Below are positions 1 through 8,621 of a stretch of DNA of 64,000 nucleotides, piece after piece (the first letter of the stretch is position 1; every line of letters begins with the position of its first letter). The stretch covers positions 1-64,000 of the forward strand of contig DISD01000103.1 in the NCBI GenBank assembly GCA_002435715.1, read 5' to 3'. The stretch is from Rhodospirillaceae bacterium UBA6219. Lineage in GTDB: Bacteria > Pseudomonadota > Alphaproteobacteria > Rhodospirillales > Magnetospirillaceae. The translations under genes were made by a program, and so were the position numbers. The notes under the pieces are model-generated. The model was not told the DNA's origin, ran no database searches, and saw only the letters and a list, made by a program, of their open reading frames with translations.

Positions 1-781
1 CGCCGATGCAGTGGCCGCCCACCAGACCGGGCTTGAAGTTCAGGAAGTTCCACTTGGTGGCGGACGCGTCCAGCACGTCATAGACCGAGATGTCCAGCTT
101 CTGGAAGATCTGGGTGATTTCGTTGATGAAGGCGATGTTGATGTCGCGTTGGGCGTTCTCGATGACTTTGGCGGCCTCGGCGACGCGGATCGAAGTGGCG
201 CGGAACACGCCGCCGCTGGTCACCGCCCCATAGATACGGGCCAGCAATTCGGTGATGTCCGGGGTTTGGCCGGAAATCACCTTGGTGATGCGGTCCACCG
301 TGTGTTCACGGTCGCCGGGATTGATGCGTTCCGGGCTGTAGCCCAAGAAGAAGTCGGTGCCGCATTTCAGCCCCGACACCTGTTCCAGGGCCGGGCCGCA
401 AATGTCTTCGGTGACGCCGGGATAGACAGTGCTTTCGAACACCACCACCGCGCCCTTGCCCATGATGGCGCCGACGCTTTTGCACGCACTCATCACCGGG
501 CCCAGATCGGGGCGGTTGTCGTCGGTGACCGGGGTGGGCACGGTGACGATGAACACGTCGCAGCCCTTGATGTCGTCCAGCTTGGCCGACAACTTGATGG
601 TGCTGGCCCGCAGATTGGCGCGATCCACCTCGCCGGTACGGTCGAAGCCCTGGTGCAGTTCGGCGACACGCGGTGCGGAGATGTCGAAGCCCACCGTGGG
701 GAAGTGCCGGGCGATGCCGATGGCCAACGGCAGGCCGACATAACCCAAACCAATGACGGCGATCTTCGGAGTCTTGTTCAT
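1..781 (-). CDS. Nucleotide-sugar 6-dehydrogenase (TviB/WbpA-like), cut by window edge
   Basis: It probably oxidises C6 of a UDP-sugar (UDP-GlcNAc, UDP-GalNAc or similar) to the uronic acid with NAD, supplying an acidic precursor. The reading frame starts at the ATG at 781 and has 260 codons before it runs off the window, so the C-terminal UDP-binding domain is missing. A Rossmann motif GLGYVGLPLA lies at about residues 11-20. Next come an FIVTVPTPV segment, a YSPERINPGD segment and, at the edge, GGHCIG, where Cys258 is the expected catalytic cysteine. The spacing fits the UDP-HexNAc dehydrogenase branch (VipA/TviB, WbpA/WecC) better than plain UDP-glucose dehydrogenase, but the exact substrate cannot be read. 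The nearby AsnB-like gene suggests that the uronic acid may later be amidated. Confidence 0.9.
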   Translation of the reverse strand, partial: MNKTPKIAVIGLGYVGLPLAIGIARHFPTVGFDISAPRVAELHQGFDRTGEVDRANLRASTIKLSAKLDDIKGCDVFIVTVPTPVTDDNRPDLGPVMSACKSVGAIMGKGAVVVFESTVYPGVTEDICGPALEQVSGLKCGTDFFLGYSPERINPGDREHTVDRITKVISGQTPDITELLARIYGAVTSGGVFRATSIRVAEAAKVIENAQRDINIAFINEITQIFQKLDISVYDVLDASATKWNFLNFKPGLVGGHCIG

Positions 782-820
782 GGCGAAAACGCTTCTTTCA
801 TCAGGCGATGGCCGGCAGTT

Positions 821-1951
821 TCAACATACCGGCTTTGGGTTCGTCAACATTTGGTACAGCTGAACGGCCCGTTGGCCGTAATCGTTCCAGGAAAAGCCCC
901 GGGAAACCCGGTCACGGGCGGCTTGGCCCAGGCGTTGGCGCAAATCGGGATCGATGGCCAAAAGGGTCAGACGCTCGGCCAAAGCGGCGGTGTCGGCCGG
1001 CTCGACCAGAACAAGGTGGTGGCCGTTTTCGCCGGCATCGGGACCGCCGGTGGCGGTGCTGGCCACCACCGCGCAGCCCGAGGCCATGGCCTGCAGGATG
1101 ACCATGCCAAAGCCTTCCTCGATGGACGGCAGACAGAAGATGGCGGCGCGGCGGTATTCCTCGGCCAGGGCCTGGCGCGAAAGCGGGCCGCGCAGGATGA
1201 TCCTGGTCATGTCGTGACGGGCGAAAATCTGCTCCATCCCCGGTTCCACCGGGCCGGCCAGATGCAATTCCCAATCGGTGGGAAGTGCCCGGAAGGCCTC
1301 GATCAGCCACGGGATGCCCTTGCGCAGACCCACTTGGCCGGCGAACAGAACCCGCTTCAGACGCGGGCCGGCATCGGGGGAGAAGCTGTCCAGATCGACG
1401 CCATAGGGATTGACCGCCACCTTGGAGGGCGCGATGCCGCGCTCGACAAAGGTCTGGCGGGCGAAGGAACAGCCGGTGCAGATCAGGTCGGCTTGTTGGT
1501 ACTCGGCCAGCTCGCGCGCGATCAGCCGTGGATCGGTGGCCCGCCACTCCAGGCCGAAACGACCATAGGCATCGCGCAGGATTTCGGTCTGGTGCGCCAT
1601 GTGGGTGGACCCACGTTCCAGCACCACTTTCATGCCGCGCGCTTGGGCCGGTCTGATGGCTTCCAGGCTGGCGCCGCTCCACCCCACCAGGATGTCGGCT
1701 TGCGGCAAATGACCGGCCAACGACCGGGCGAAGCTTTGGGCGATGAACAGATCGGGATTGCCCGGCAGGTGCAGACGCGGCCAGACCCGGCGCAGAATTT
1801 CCAACGCCGGCACGGTACGCACCTTCAGGCGGGCCGGACAGGCGAAACGGGGATAAGTGGTGTCGAGGCGGGCCAGCATGCGCCGCGCATAGAGTTCGGC
1901 GGCCAGTTCGAAGCCGTGGAAGCGTCCGTGGACGGCGACCGCCACTTTCAT
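821..1951 (-). CDS. Glycosyltransferase, GT4 family
   Basis: A 376-residue GT-B fold retaining glycosyltransferase, presumably cytoplasmic or peripheral and acting on an undecaprenyl-linked oligosaccharide. The C-terminal donor domain holds the EX7E signature in EEGFGMVILQAMASG and the VLFAGQVGLRKGIPWL start of the second Rossmann fold. The N-terminal half has HGRFHGFELAAEL and VLERGSTHM. The start at 1951 overlaps the stop of the upstream gene as ATGA, implying translational coupling. A gap of about 40 bases separates it from the downstream dehydrogenase. Donor and acceptor cannot be predicted. Confidence 0.88.
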   Translation of the reverse strand: MKVAVAVHGRFHGFELAAELYARRMLARLDTTYPRFACPARLKVRTVPALEILRRVWPRLHLPGNPDLFIAQSFARSLAGHLPQADILVGWSGASLEAIRPAQARGMKVVLERGSTHMAHQTEILRDAYGRFGLEWRATDPRLIARELAEYQQADLICTGCSFARQTFVERGIAPSKVAVNPYGVDLDSFSPDAGPRLKRVLFAGQVGLRKGIPWLIEAFRALPTDWELHLAGPVEPGMEQIFARHDMTRIILRGPLSRQALAEEYRRAAIFCLPSIEEGFGMVILQAMASGCAVVASTATGGPDAGENGHHLVLVEPADTAALAERLTLLAIDPDLRQRLGQAARDRVSRGFSWNDYGQRAVQLYQMLTNPKPVC

Positions 1952-3111
1952 GCCAGCACCTTCAGCAAGATTTCGGCCTGCGATTCCCAGCTATAAGCAG
2001 CCAATCGGCTGCGATCCACCGGTCGGTGCCGGCCCACCAGCTCGGCCAAGCCTTGGACCAGGGCGTCGGCATTACCGCACGAGCGGAAATCCGCCCCCAG
2101 GAATTGGGCGATGGCCAGGGATTCGGGGGCTTCTTCGGGCAGGCACAGGACAGGGCGGTCGAGCGCCAGCAATTCCACCAGCTTGTGCTGATAAAGGGCG
2201 CGGGGATTGCGGACATAAAGACTGACATGGCACTGGGCCGCCAGCTGCCGCAAGGTCCCCAAATCCACATAGCCGGGACTTTCCACATCCCAGCCGGGCA
2301 GGGCATCGCGCAAGCGCGCGCCTTCCGATCCGGCATAGATGATGCTGGCCTTCTGCCCCCAGCGGCGCAAACCCTCTGTCAGTTGATTTAGATGATCTTG
2401 ATCATATAAAGCGCCGATGATCAGCACTTTTCCCGGTCCGGCGGGGGGCGGTGGCGGTACCGCCAGAAATCCGTCGTCGATGCCGGAATAGATTGTGGTG
2501 GCAGGTTGTCCGAACCAGGCGCGGACTTCGTCGCCATGCTGGTCCGACAGGGCGGTGAAAGCCTTGGGCGCAAAGCGTTTGGCCAACAGGCGCCGCAAGG
2601 GGGCGGGAATGAAGATGCGCCACGGATCCTTGAGATCCGCCACCCAGGCCCCCCCCGATTGCTGGGCGATCTGGCGGGCCAGGACCCAGGCATCGGTATT
2701 GCCAAAGGTGGCCCAGCAACACTGGGGGCGGAAATGCCGGGCCAGTTGCACGCCATAAGGGGCGGCGCCGTCTCGCCAATCGGTGAACAGGCCCGAGCGC
2801 AACCCATAAAAGGCGGCCAAAAGCGGCAGACGCAGCCAACGCCGGACACGGCCATCGCGGACGGCGTTCAGCAAAGGTGCTGGGCGCGGTGGGCAATCCA
2901 CCAAAAGCGGGCGCGACCAATCATGGTCGTCTAAGGCAGCGGGCAATTGCGTCGGCGACAAAGATGGGGGATGCCCGTCCAGGGTTTGGGTCAGCAACAC
3001 CACCTGATGGCCGGCCCGGGCGCAGGACTCGGCCATGCGGGCGACGCGGGTGGCGCAGACATGCGGGGTGTCGGGGTGGCAGTGGTTGACGAAGACCAAC
3101 CGCATGGTCAT
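1948..3111 (-). CDS. Glycosyltransferase-like protein, GT-B fold
   Basis: A 387-residue protein beginning MTMRLVFVNHCHPDTPH, the N-terminal pattern of GT4-like enzymes. The start at 3111 is chosen because it overlaps the stop of the upstream AsnB-like gene (ATGA); a second in-frame ATG lies six bases on. The middle has KDPWRIFIPAPLRRLLAKRF and VLIIGALYDQDHLNQL, the usual linker and donor-domain entry. The C-terminal part is weaker than in its neighbour, with VELLALDRPVLCLPEEAPES in place of a clean EX7E. It probably transfers a sugar in repeat-unit assembly, but substrates are unknown. Confidence 0.78.
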   Translation of the reverse strand: MTMRLVFVNHCHPDTPHVCATRVARMAESCARAGHQVVLLTQTLDGHPPSLSPTQLPAALDDHDWSRPLLVDCPPRPAPLLNAVRDGRVRRWLRLPLLAAFYGLRSGLFTDWRDGAAPYGVQLARHFRPQCCWATFGNTDAWVLARQIAQQSGGAWVADLKDPWRIFIPAPLRRLLAKRFAPKAFTALSDQHGDEVRAWFGQPATTIYSGIDDGFLAVPPPPPAGPGKVLIIGALYDQDHLNQLTEGLRRWGQKASIIYAGSEGARLRDALPGWDVESPGYVDLGTLRQLAAQCHVSLYVRNPRALYQHKLVELLALDRPVLCLPEEAPESLAIAQFLGADFRSCGNADALVQGLAELVGRHRPVDRSRLAAYSWESQAEILLKVLA

Positions 3112-4955
3112 TGCAGCGGCTGGAATTTCGGACGGTTGGCGATTCCGCCCAGGAAATGCACGCGCCAGGCTTCGGTGGCCAGAACCTTCCATAGCGACGA
3201 GGCTTGGCTGGTGTCACCGGCCCGGAAACGATGGATGGCGCCCCGCCACCATTTGCGGTCCCACAGGGACGACAGGTTGGCATCTTCCACTGCCGCTTCC
3301 ACCGCCGGCAACAAGGCCTGATGCAACCACGCCACCTGGGGGGGCACGAAGCCATGCTTGCGCCAGCGCAGCCGCACCATGTCGGGCAGGATTCCCTCCA
3401 TGGCACCGCGCAACAGGCGTTTGGTCTCGCCTTCGCCCATCAGATATTCGGCGGGCAGGGCCTGGATCAATTCGTAGATGCGGTGGTCGGTGAAGGGCAG
3501 GCGCACTTCCACCGAATGGGCCATGGAATTGCGGTCGCCATAGCGCAACAACGTGCCCAGGAAACCGTCCAAGGCATCACGGCGCAGGGCTTCGTGCAAA
3601 TCGGCGGGCGGCGGGCGGCGTTCGACCCGCACATCGCCGGCCAGGCCAAAGGCCAGATCGCTGCCCTTGCCCAGACGGCGCGCCAACAAGCGGCGTAAAC
3701 CGGCGGGCAAGCGGGTGTGCCAGGGCTGGACCTGGGTCAGGGCTTCACCATAACGGCTGTGCAGCAGGGGTGAATCGGTGGCGCCGCCGCGCAGATAGGC
3801 GGCGAAATATTGTTCATAGCCGCCCAGAATCTCGTCGGCGCCCTGGCCGTCCAGCAAGACCTTGACGCCATTCTGACGGGCCAGCCGGAAGACGCAGTAC
3901 TGGGCGTATTGACTGGCTGAATCCACCGGCAATTCATTGGCTTCGGCGAAACGCCCCAATTCCGCCAACAAGGCTTCCGGCTTGGGTTCGACATCGTGGC
4001 GCAGCGGATGGGTGACGGCCGCCACCGATTCCATATAGGGACCTTCGTCAGCGCTGGTGCCGGGGAAACGGCCGGAAAAGGTGTGGTACGGCGCGTCGAG
4101 GCCCATTTCGCGCCGGGCCAGACAGACGATGGCGCTGGAATCCAGCCCCCCTGACAGGCACGAGCCGACGGGGACGTCGCTGCGCAGCCGCAGCCGCACC
4201 GAATCGGTCAGCAGATCGCGGAAGGCATCGGCGGCGGTTTGCGGGGTCAGACGCCGGTTCAGGCGCACCGGCTTGCCGTGCCAATAACGGTTTTGACGGC
4301 GTTCCAGGGTACGGCCGTCGACGACCATGACATGGGCGGGCGGTAATTGGCCGATGGCGGCGAACAAGGTGGTGTCGCCGCGATCCAGCCCGTCGGCGGG
4401 GCTGACCAGGAAGCGGGCCAGACGGTCATGGTCGAATTCGCCGGCCAGCCCGTCCAGGTTCAACAAGGCCCGGTATTCCGAGCCAAAGGCGAAATAGCCG
4501 TCTCCGCCCGTATACAGGAACGGCTTTTCGCCGAAACGGTCACGGGCGCAGAACAGCACCTGTTTGTTTTCGTCCCACAGGGCAAAGGCGAACATGCCGT
4601 TGAAGAATTCGACGCAGGCCTCGCCCCATTGCCGCCAGGCGGCGACGATGACCTCGGAATCGCCTTCGGTGGCGAAGACGTGGCCGCGGGACTGCAATTC
4701 CTGGCGGATTTCCTGGTAATTGTAGATTTCACCGTTATAGGTCAGCGCCAAATCCCCGACGACAAAGGGCTGGGCGCTGGCCGGACCGGGATCGATGATG
4801 GCCAGACGACGATGGCCCAGAACCAGTCGACCGTCGGCCCCTTCCCATAATCCCGATCCATCCGGGCCGCGATGGGCCAAGGATCCGGTCATGGCCTGGA
4901 CCGCGGCGGGATTGACATTTCGTTGGGACGACAAGATACCGGCGATGCCGCACAA
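3108..4955 (-). CDS. Asparagine synthetase-like amidotransferase (glutamine-hydrolysing), TTG start
   Basis: A 615-residue class II glutamine amidotransferase fused to an AsnB synthetase domain. Cys2 is the glutaminase nucleophile (after fMet, CGIAGILSS), followed by HRGPDGSG, YNGEIYN and the ATP-pyrophosphatase loop SGGLDSS at about residues 268-274. The frame stays open far upstream, but the family requires Cys as residue 2, so the start is the TTG at 4955. An AGGGA element sits about ten bases upstream. In sugar loci such enzymes (WbpS and WbtH are the known parallels) amidate uronic acid residues rather than aspartate. The UDP-sugar dehydrogenase downstream in the same transcript supports that role here, but asparagine synthesis cannot be excluded. 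Confidence 0.9.
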   Translation of the reverse strand: MCGIAGILSSQRNVNPAAVQAMTGSLAHRGPDGSGLWEGADGRLVLGHRRLAIIDPGPASAQPFVVGDLALTYNGEIYNYQEIRQELQSRGHVFATEGDSEVIVAAWRQWGEACVEFFNGMFAFALWDENKQVLFCARDRFGEKPFLYTGGDGYFAFGSEYRALLNLDGLAGEFDHDRLARFLVSPADGLDRGDTTLFAAIGQLPPAHVMVVDGRTLERRQNRYWHGKPVRLNRRLTPQTAADAFRDLLTDSVRLRLRSDVPVGSCLSGGLDSSAIVCLARREMGLDAPYHTFSGRFPGTSADEGPYMESVAAVTHPLRHDVEPKPEALLAELGRFAEANELPVDSASQYAQYCVFRLARQNGVKVLLDGQGADEILGGYEQYFAAYLRGGATDSPLLHSRYGEALTQVQPWHTRLPAGLRRLLARRLGKGSDLAFGLAGDVRVERRPPPADLHEALRRDALDGFLGTLLRYGDRNSMAHSVEVRLPFTDHRIYELIQALPAEYLMGEGETKRLLRGAMEGILPDMVRLRWRKHGFVPPQVAWLHQALLPAVEAAVEDANLSSLWDRKWWRGAIHRFRAGDTSQASSLWKVLATEAWRVHFLGGIANRPKFQPLQ

Positions 4956-5117
4956 GGTCTGGAAATCCCTGAATTCCGAAGGGTTCGGCAATGGGTGTAC
5001 CGCAAGTCCGGGTCGGCAACAAGCACGGAGCCCAATCAATGAGTTGCGCCAAGCTCCGGGCACGGTTAGAACCTTGCGCCAAGGGTCTTTACGCCCGTCC
5101 ACTCGGGGATTCGTGCC
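4956..5117. promoter_or_regulatory. Divergent intergenic region with a 10-bp direct repeat
   Basis: This 162-base gap separates the minus-strand AsnB-like operon from the plus-strand GT2 operon and must hold promoters for both. TTGCGCCAAG occurs twice, at 5044-5053 and 5074-5083. The starts are exactly 30 bases apart, about three helical turns, which is compatible with a dimeric regulator. No convincing sigma-70 boxes were picked by eye. Confidence 0.4.
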
Positions 5118-5813
5118 ATGGTATCGGTCAGTGTCGTCGTTCCGGTCTATAACGAGGAGCGGACCATTGTCGCCATCCTTGAACGGGTCAAAGCGGTCTC
5201 GGTGCCGGGGGTGACTTTCGAGGTCATCGTCGTCGATGACGGATCCAAGGACCGCACCCGCGAAATCCTGGACGGCCGCCCCGACCTTTACAGCCAATTC
5301 ATCAAGCACACCCAGAACCGCGGCAAGGGCGGTGCGGTCAAGACCGCTTTGGCCGCCGCCACCGGTGATTTCGTGCTGTTTCAGGACGCCGATCTGGAAT
5401 ACGACCCGGCGGAATATCCCAAGCTTATGAAGCCGGTTCTGAATTTCGGCGCCGAAATCGTCATGGGCTCGCGTTTCATCGCGCCCGAATACACCCGGGT
5501 GTTCTATTTCTGGCACAAGGTCGGCAACGGGCTGATCTCTTTGATTTTCAATATCTTGAACAACACCACCTTCACTGACACCTACAGCTGCTATCTGATG
5601 TACCGGCGTGATCTGGTGGATGTGAACCAGCTGCAATCGGAAGGCTGGGAACAGCATGCCGAGATTTTGTCGCTGGCGGTGAAGAAGGCGAAAAGCCTGT
5701 ACGAAGTGCCCATCAGCTATCACGGCCGTTCGTACGACGAAGGCAAGAAAATCAAGGCGTACCATGCTTTGGCCGTCATCTGGATGATGGTCCGCTGCGC
5801 CCTGTTCCGTTAA
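5118..5813 (+). CDS. Glycosyltransferase family 2 (dolichol-P-mannose synthase-like)
   Basis: A 231-residue GT-A enzyme. It has the nucleotide-binding start VSVVVPVYNEERTI, the metal/UDP-binding VVDDGSKDRT and the DADLEYDP region typical of the DPM1/GtrB-like branch. It lacks the long C-terminal membrane pair of GtrB, so it is probably a soluble or peripheral enzyme acting on polyprenyl-phosphate or a lipid-linked glycan. First gene of the plus-strand cassette; the next gene follows after 12 bases. The C-terminal part contains the conserved-looking YEVPISYHGRSYDEGKKI segment seen in this branch. Confidence 0.88.
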   Translation: MVSVSVVVPVYNEERTIVAILERVKAVSVPGVTFEVIVVDDGSKDRTREILDGRPDLYSQFIKHTQNRGKGGAVKTALAAATGDFVLFQDADLEYDPAEYPKLMKPVLNFGAEIVMGSRFIAPEYTRVFYFWHKVGNGLISLIFNILNNTTFTDTYSCYLMYRRDLVDVNQLQSEGWEQHAEILSLAVKKAKSLYEVPISYHGRSYDEGKKIKAYHALAVIWMMVRCALFR

Positions 5814-5825
5814 GGGAAGACGACC

Positions 5826-6311
5826 ATGCCCCATGATCACGATCATTATCACGACATCGAGCCGGTGACCGAGGAAGAGAAAGCCAGCTGGCCGCCTTTC
5901 GACAAAGTGGTGAAGCTGGAAAAGTCCTTCGTCGACGCCCGTGGTGAAATCCAACCGTTGGTCGATCGCTTGATGAAAAGCGCCGTGCTGATCCATTCGG
6001 TCAAGGGATCGCTGCGCGCCAACCATTATCACAAGACCGACTGGCATTATTGCTATGTGATCTCGGGGTCCATCGAATATTGGCACCGTCCCACCGGCAG
6101 CACCGAGGCGCCGACCCAGATGCTGATCAAGGCCGGGGAAATGGTGTTCACGCCGCCCATGGTCGACCACGGCATGGTGTTTCCCGAAGACACCAGCTTC
6201 TTGACGCTGTCGCGCAATTCCCGCGATCAGGCGGCCTATGAAGCCGACGTGGTCCGCATCGATCTGTTGGCCACCGAGGGTTTGACGTCGTGGAAGCCGG
6301 GCGACAAATGA
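5826..6311 (+). CDS. Cupin-domain protein, possible sugar epimerase or isomerase
   Basis: A 161-residue single-domain cupin. The metal-binding motif appears as RANHYHKTDWHYCYVISG, with the second cupin motif around GEMVFTPPMVDHGMVFPED. The N-terminus is unusually histidine-rich (HDHDHYHDIEP). Related cupins in sugar loci are RmlC-like or WxcM-like 3,5-epimerases or 3,4-ketoisomerases acting on nucleotide-linked 4-keto sugars. Its placement between a GT2 and a C-methyltransferase, and its ATGA overlap with the latter, suggest the same nucleotide sugar is the substrate. The exact reaction is not determined. Confidence 0.75.
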   Translation: MPHDHDHYHDIEPVTEEEKASWPPFDKVVKLEKSFVDARGEIQPLVDRLMKSAVLIHSVKGSLRANHYHKTDWHYCYVISGSIEYWHRPTGSTEAPTQMLIKAGEMVFTPPMVDHGMVFPEDTSFLTLSRNSRDQAAYEADVVRIDLLATEGLTSWKPGDK

Positions 6312-7552
6312 GCGGTCATCACCATCGACGCGACACCTGCCGCCTGTGTGGCGGAAAGCACCTGACCATGGTGCTGGGCTTGGCGCCGACGCCACCGGCC
6401 AACGCCTTCGTGCCTAAAACCGATCTGGGCAAGGTGCAGGAACGCTTTCCGCTGGATCTGTTCTTCTGTGAAGATTGCGCCCATGTCCAATTGCTGGACG
6501 TGGTCGATCCCCGCGTGTTGTTCGAGAATTACGTCTATGTCTCGGGCACCTCGCCGGTATTCGTCCGGCACTTCCAAAATTATACCGATGACGTGGTCAG
6601 CCGTTTCCAGGTTCCCGCCGGTTCGCTGGTGGTGGATGTGGGGTCCAACGACGGCACGTTGCTGTCGTGTTTCGCCCAGGCCGGCATGCGGGTGCAAGGC
6701 ATCGATCCGGCCCGCGACATCGCCGCCGCCGCCACGGCGCGCGGCATTCCCACCATCGCCGATTTCTTCACCCCCTCTCTGGCCGCGACCATCCGCGCCG
6801 AGCAAGGGGCGGCCAAGGTGGTCACCGCCAACAACGTCTTCGCCCATGTGGACGATCTGAAGGGCGTGGTGGACGGCATCCGCACGGTGCTGGACGATGA
6901 CGGTGTGTTCGTCTTCGAAGTGTCCTATCTGGTGGACGTGTTCGAAAAGACCCTGTTCGACACCATTTATCACGAACATCTGGCCTATCATTCGGTGCTG
7001 CCGCTGATCCGTTTCCTCGAAGCCAACGGCATGCAGTTGATCGAGGCTTTGCGGGTGGACAGCCATGGCGGGTCCCTGCGCGGCATCGCCCAGTTGAAGA
7101 ACGGTCCGCGGCCGGTGGGCGCCAGCGTCGCCCAGGCGGTGGAATTGGAACGGGGTCTGGGCCTGGACAAGGCCGCCACTTTCCACGCTTTCGCCGCCGA
7201 CATCGCCGAACGCAAGCGCCAATTGGGTGACCTGTTGCACGGTCTGAAGGCCGAAGGCAAGCGCATCGCCGGTTTCGGCGCCCCGGCCAAGGCGACAACC
7301 TTGCTGTATCATTTCGATCTTGGCCCGGACGTCATCGACTTCATCATCGACGACAGCCCGTTGAAGCAGGGTCTTTACACACCGGGCATGCATATCCCGG
7401 TGTTGCCCGGTTCGGCCATCGCCGATAAGAAGCCTGATTACCTGGTGGTTCTGGCGTGGAATTTCGCCAAGCCCATTATCGAAAAGAACCTTGCCTTCCG
7501 CGAAGCCGGCGGCAAGTTCATCGTTCCGCTCCCGCTGGTCGAGGTGGTGTAA
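6308..7552 (+). CDS. Sugar C-methyltransferase-like SAM-dependent enzyme
   Basis: A 414-residue protein with the three-part architecture of deoxysugar C-methyltransferases (the TylC3/NovU type). The N-terminal zinc-type domain has CRLCGG and FFCEDCAHVQL. The central Rossmann fold has the SAM motif VVDVGSNDGTLL, followed by EVSYLVDVFEKTLFDTIYHEH with the conserved YHEH. The C-terminal domain begins IAGFGAPAKATTLLYHF. The start at 6308 (MSGHHHRRD) overlaps the cupin stop as ATGA. The family adds a methyl group to a carbon next to a keto group of a nucleotide-linked sugar, giving a branched sugar. Whether the substrate here is UDP-, TDP- or CDP-linked is unknown. Confidence 0.85.
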   Translation: MSGHHHRRDTCRLCGGKHLTMVLGLAPTPPANAFVPKTDLGKVQERFPLDLFFCEDCAHVQLLDVVDPRVLFENYVYVSGTSPVFVRHFQNYTDDVVSRFQVPAGSLVVDVGSNDGTLLSCFAQAGMRVQGIDPARDIAAAATARGIPTIADFFTPSLAATIRAEQGAAKVVTANNVFAHVDDLKGVVDGIRTVLDDDGVFVFEVSYLVDVFEKTLFDTIYHEHLAYHSVLPLIRFLEANGMQLIEALRVDSHGGSLRGIAQLKNGPRPVGASVAQAVELERGLGLDKAATFHAFAADIAERKRQLGDLLHGLKAEGKRIAGFGAPAKATTLLYHFDLGPDVIDFIIDDSPLKQGLYTPGMHIPVLPGSAIADKKPDYLVVLAWNFAKPIIEKNLAFREAGGKFIVPLPLVEVV

Positions 7553-7555
7553 GTC

Positions 7556-8617
7556 ATGACTGAATTTTTGCTGCAATCCGACATCGCCGAAATCTGCCAG
7601 CGTCTGGGCAGCGCCGCCCATGATTTCGCCGGTAAGACCGTGCTGCTGACTGGTGGCCGTGGCTTCCTGGGCCGCTATTTCATGTCCATGTTCGCGCATC
7701 TGAACGAACATATCCTGGAAACGCCCTGCCAGCTGATCGCCATGGACAATTTGATCACCGCCGGCAAGGAAGGCTCGGAAATCCCCGAGATTCCCAATGT
7801 CACCTTCCTGCAGCACGACGTGATCAACCCGGTGAAGCTGGACCACAAAGTGGATTACGTCATCCACGCCGCCGGCATCGCCAGCCCGTTCTATTATCGC
7901 GCCTATCCGCTGGAAACCCTGGAAGTGGCGGTGCGCGGCACCCGCAACATGCTGGAACTGGCCACCGAGCACGGCGCCCGTTTCACCTTCTTCTCGTCGT
8001 CGGAAATCTATGGCGATCCCGATCCCAAGCACGTGCCGACCCCGGAAAGCTATCGTGGTCATGTGTCGTGTCAGGGGCCGCGCGCCTGCTATGACGAATC
8101 CAAGCGGGTGGGCGAGACGCTGTGCTACATCTTCCATGAAAAGCACGGCACCAAGACCAACACCATCCGTCCGTTCAACGTGTTCGGCCCGGGCATGCAG
8201 GAAACCGATTACCGGGTGCTGCCCAATTTCGCCAACCGCATCAAGGCCGGTCGTCCGCTGAACGTCTATGGCTCGGGCAACCAGACCCGCACCTTCTGTT
8301 ACATCACCGACGCCATGGTCGGCTTCACCCTGGTCATCTTGAAGGGTGTGCCGGGCGAGCCTTACAACATCGGCAATCCCAAGCCGGAAATTTCCATGGT
8401 CGAGCTGGTCAAGAACATCGAAAAGGCTCTGGGCAAGAAGGTCGAACACAACGTCATCGAATATCCGGATTCCTATCCGGCCGACGAACCCAACCGCCGT
8501 TGCCCCGACATCAAGAAGGCCCGCTTGCAGCTGGGCTTCGAACCGGGTGTCGAATTGCAGGACGGCTTGAAGCGCTTCCTGAACTGGGCCGACAAGGTCT
8601 ATACCGGCGTGGAATAA
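7556..8617 (+). CDS. NAD-dependent sugar epimerase/dehydratase, UDP-glucuronate decarboxylase-like
   Basis: A 353-residue extended SDR. It has the glycine-rich NAD motif LLTGGRGFLGRYF near residues 30-42, a FFSSSEIYGDPD serine segment and the catalytic YDESKRVGE. That last motif is characteristic of UDP-glucuronic acid decarboxylase (UXS) and close relatives. RTFCYITDAMVGF follows. If it is a decarboxylase it would give a UDP-4-keto-pentose or UDP-xylose. The adjacent methyltransferase and cupin would then act on the keto intermediate. The gene starts three bases after the methyltransferase stop. Confidence 0.85.
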   Translation: MTEFLLQSDIAEICQRLGSAAHDFAGKTVLLTGGRGFLGRYFMSMFAHLNEHILETPCQLIAMDNLITAGKEGSEIPEIPNVTFLQHDVINPVKLDHKVDYVIHAAGIASPFYYRAYPLETLEVAVRGTRNMLELATEHGARFTFFSSSEIYGDPDPKHVPTPESYRGHVSCQGPRACYDESKRVGETLCYIFHEKHGTKTNTIRPFNVFGPGMQETDYRVLPNFANRIKAGRPLNVYGSGNQTRTFCYITDAMVGFTLVILKGVPGEPYNIGNPKPEISMVELVKNIEKALGKKVEHNVIEYPDSYPADEPNRRCPDIKKARLQLGFEPGVELQDGLKRFLNWADKVYTGVE

Positions 8618-8621
8618 GGTC

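Noticed and set aside
11..1996. An open plus-strand frame of about 661 codons over the dehydrogenase and GT4 genes.
   Set aside because: The composition is low-complexity and His/Gly/Gln-rich, typical of antisense frames; the minus-strand genes have clear domain motifs.
4956..6395. N-terminal extension of the AsnB-like frame to 6395.
   Set aside because: The extra residues overlap GT2 and cupin genes on the other strand, and the family needs Cys as residue 2, which only the start at 4955 gives.
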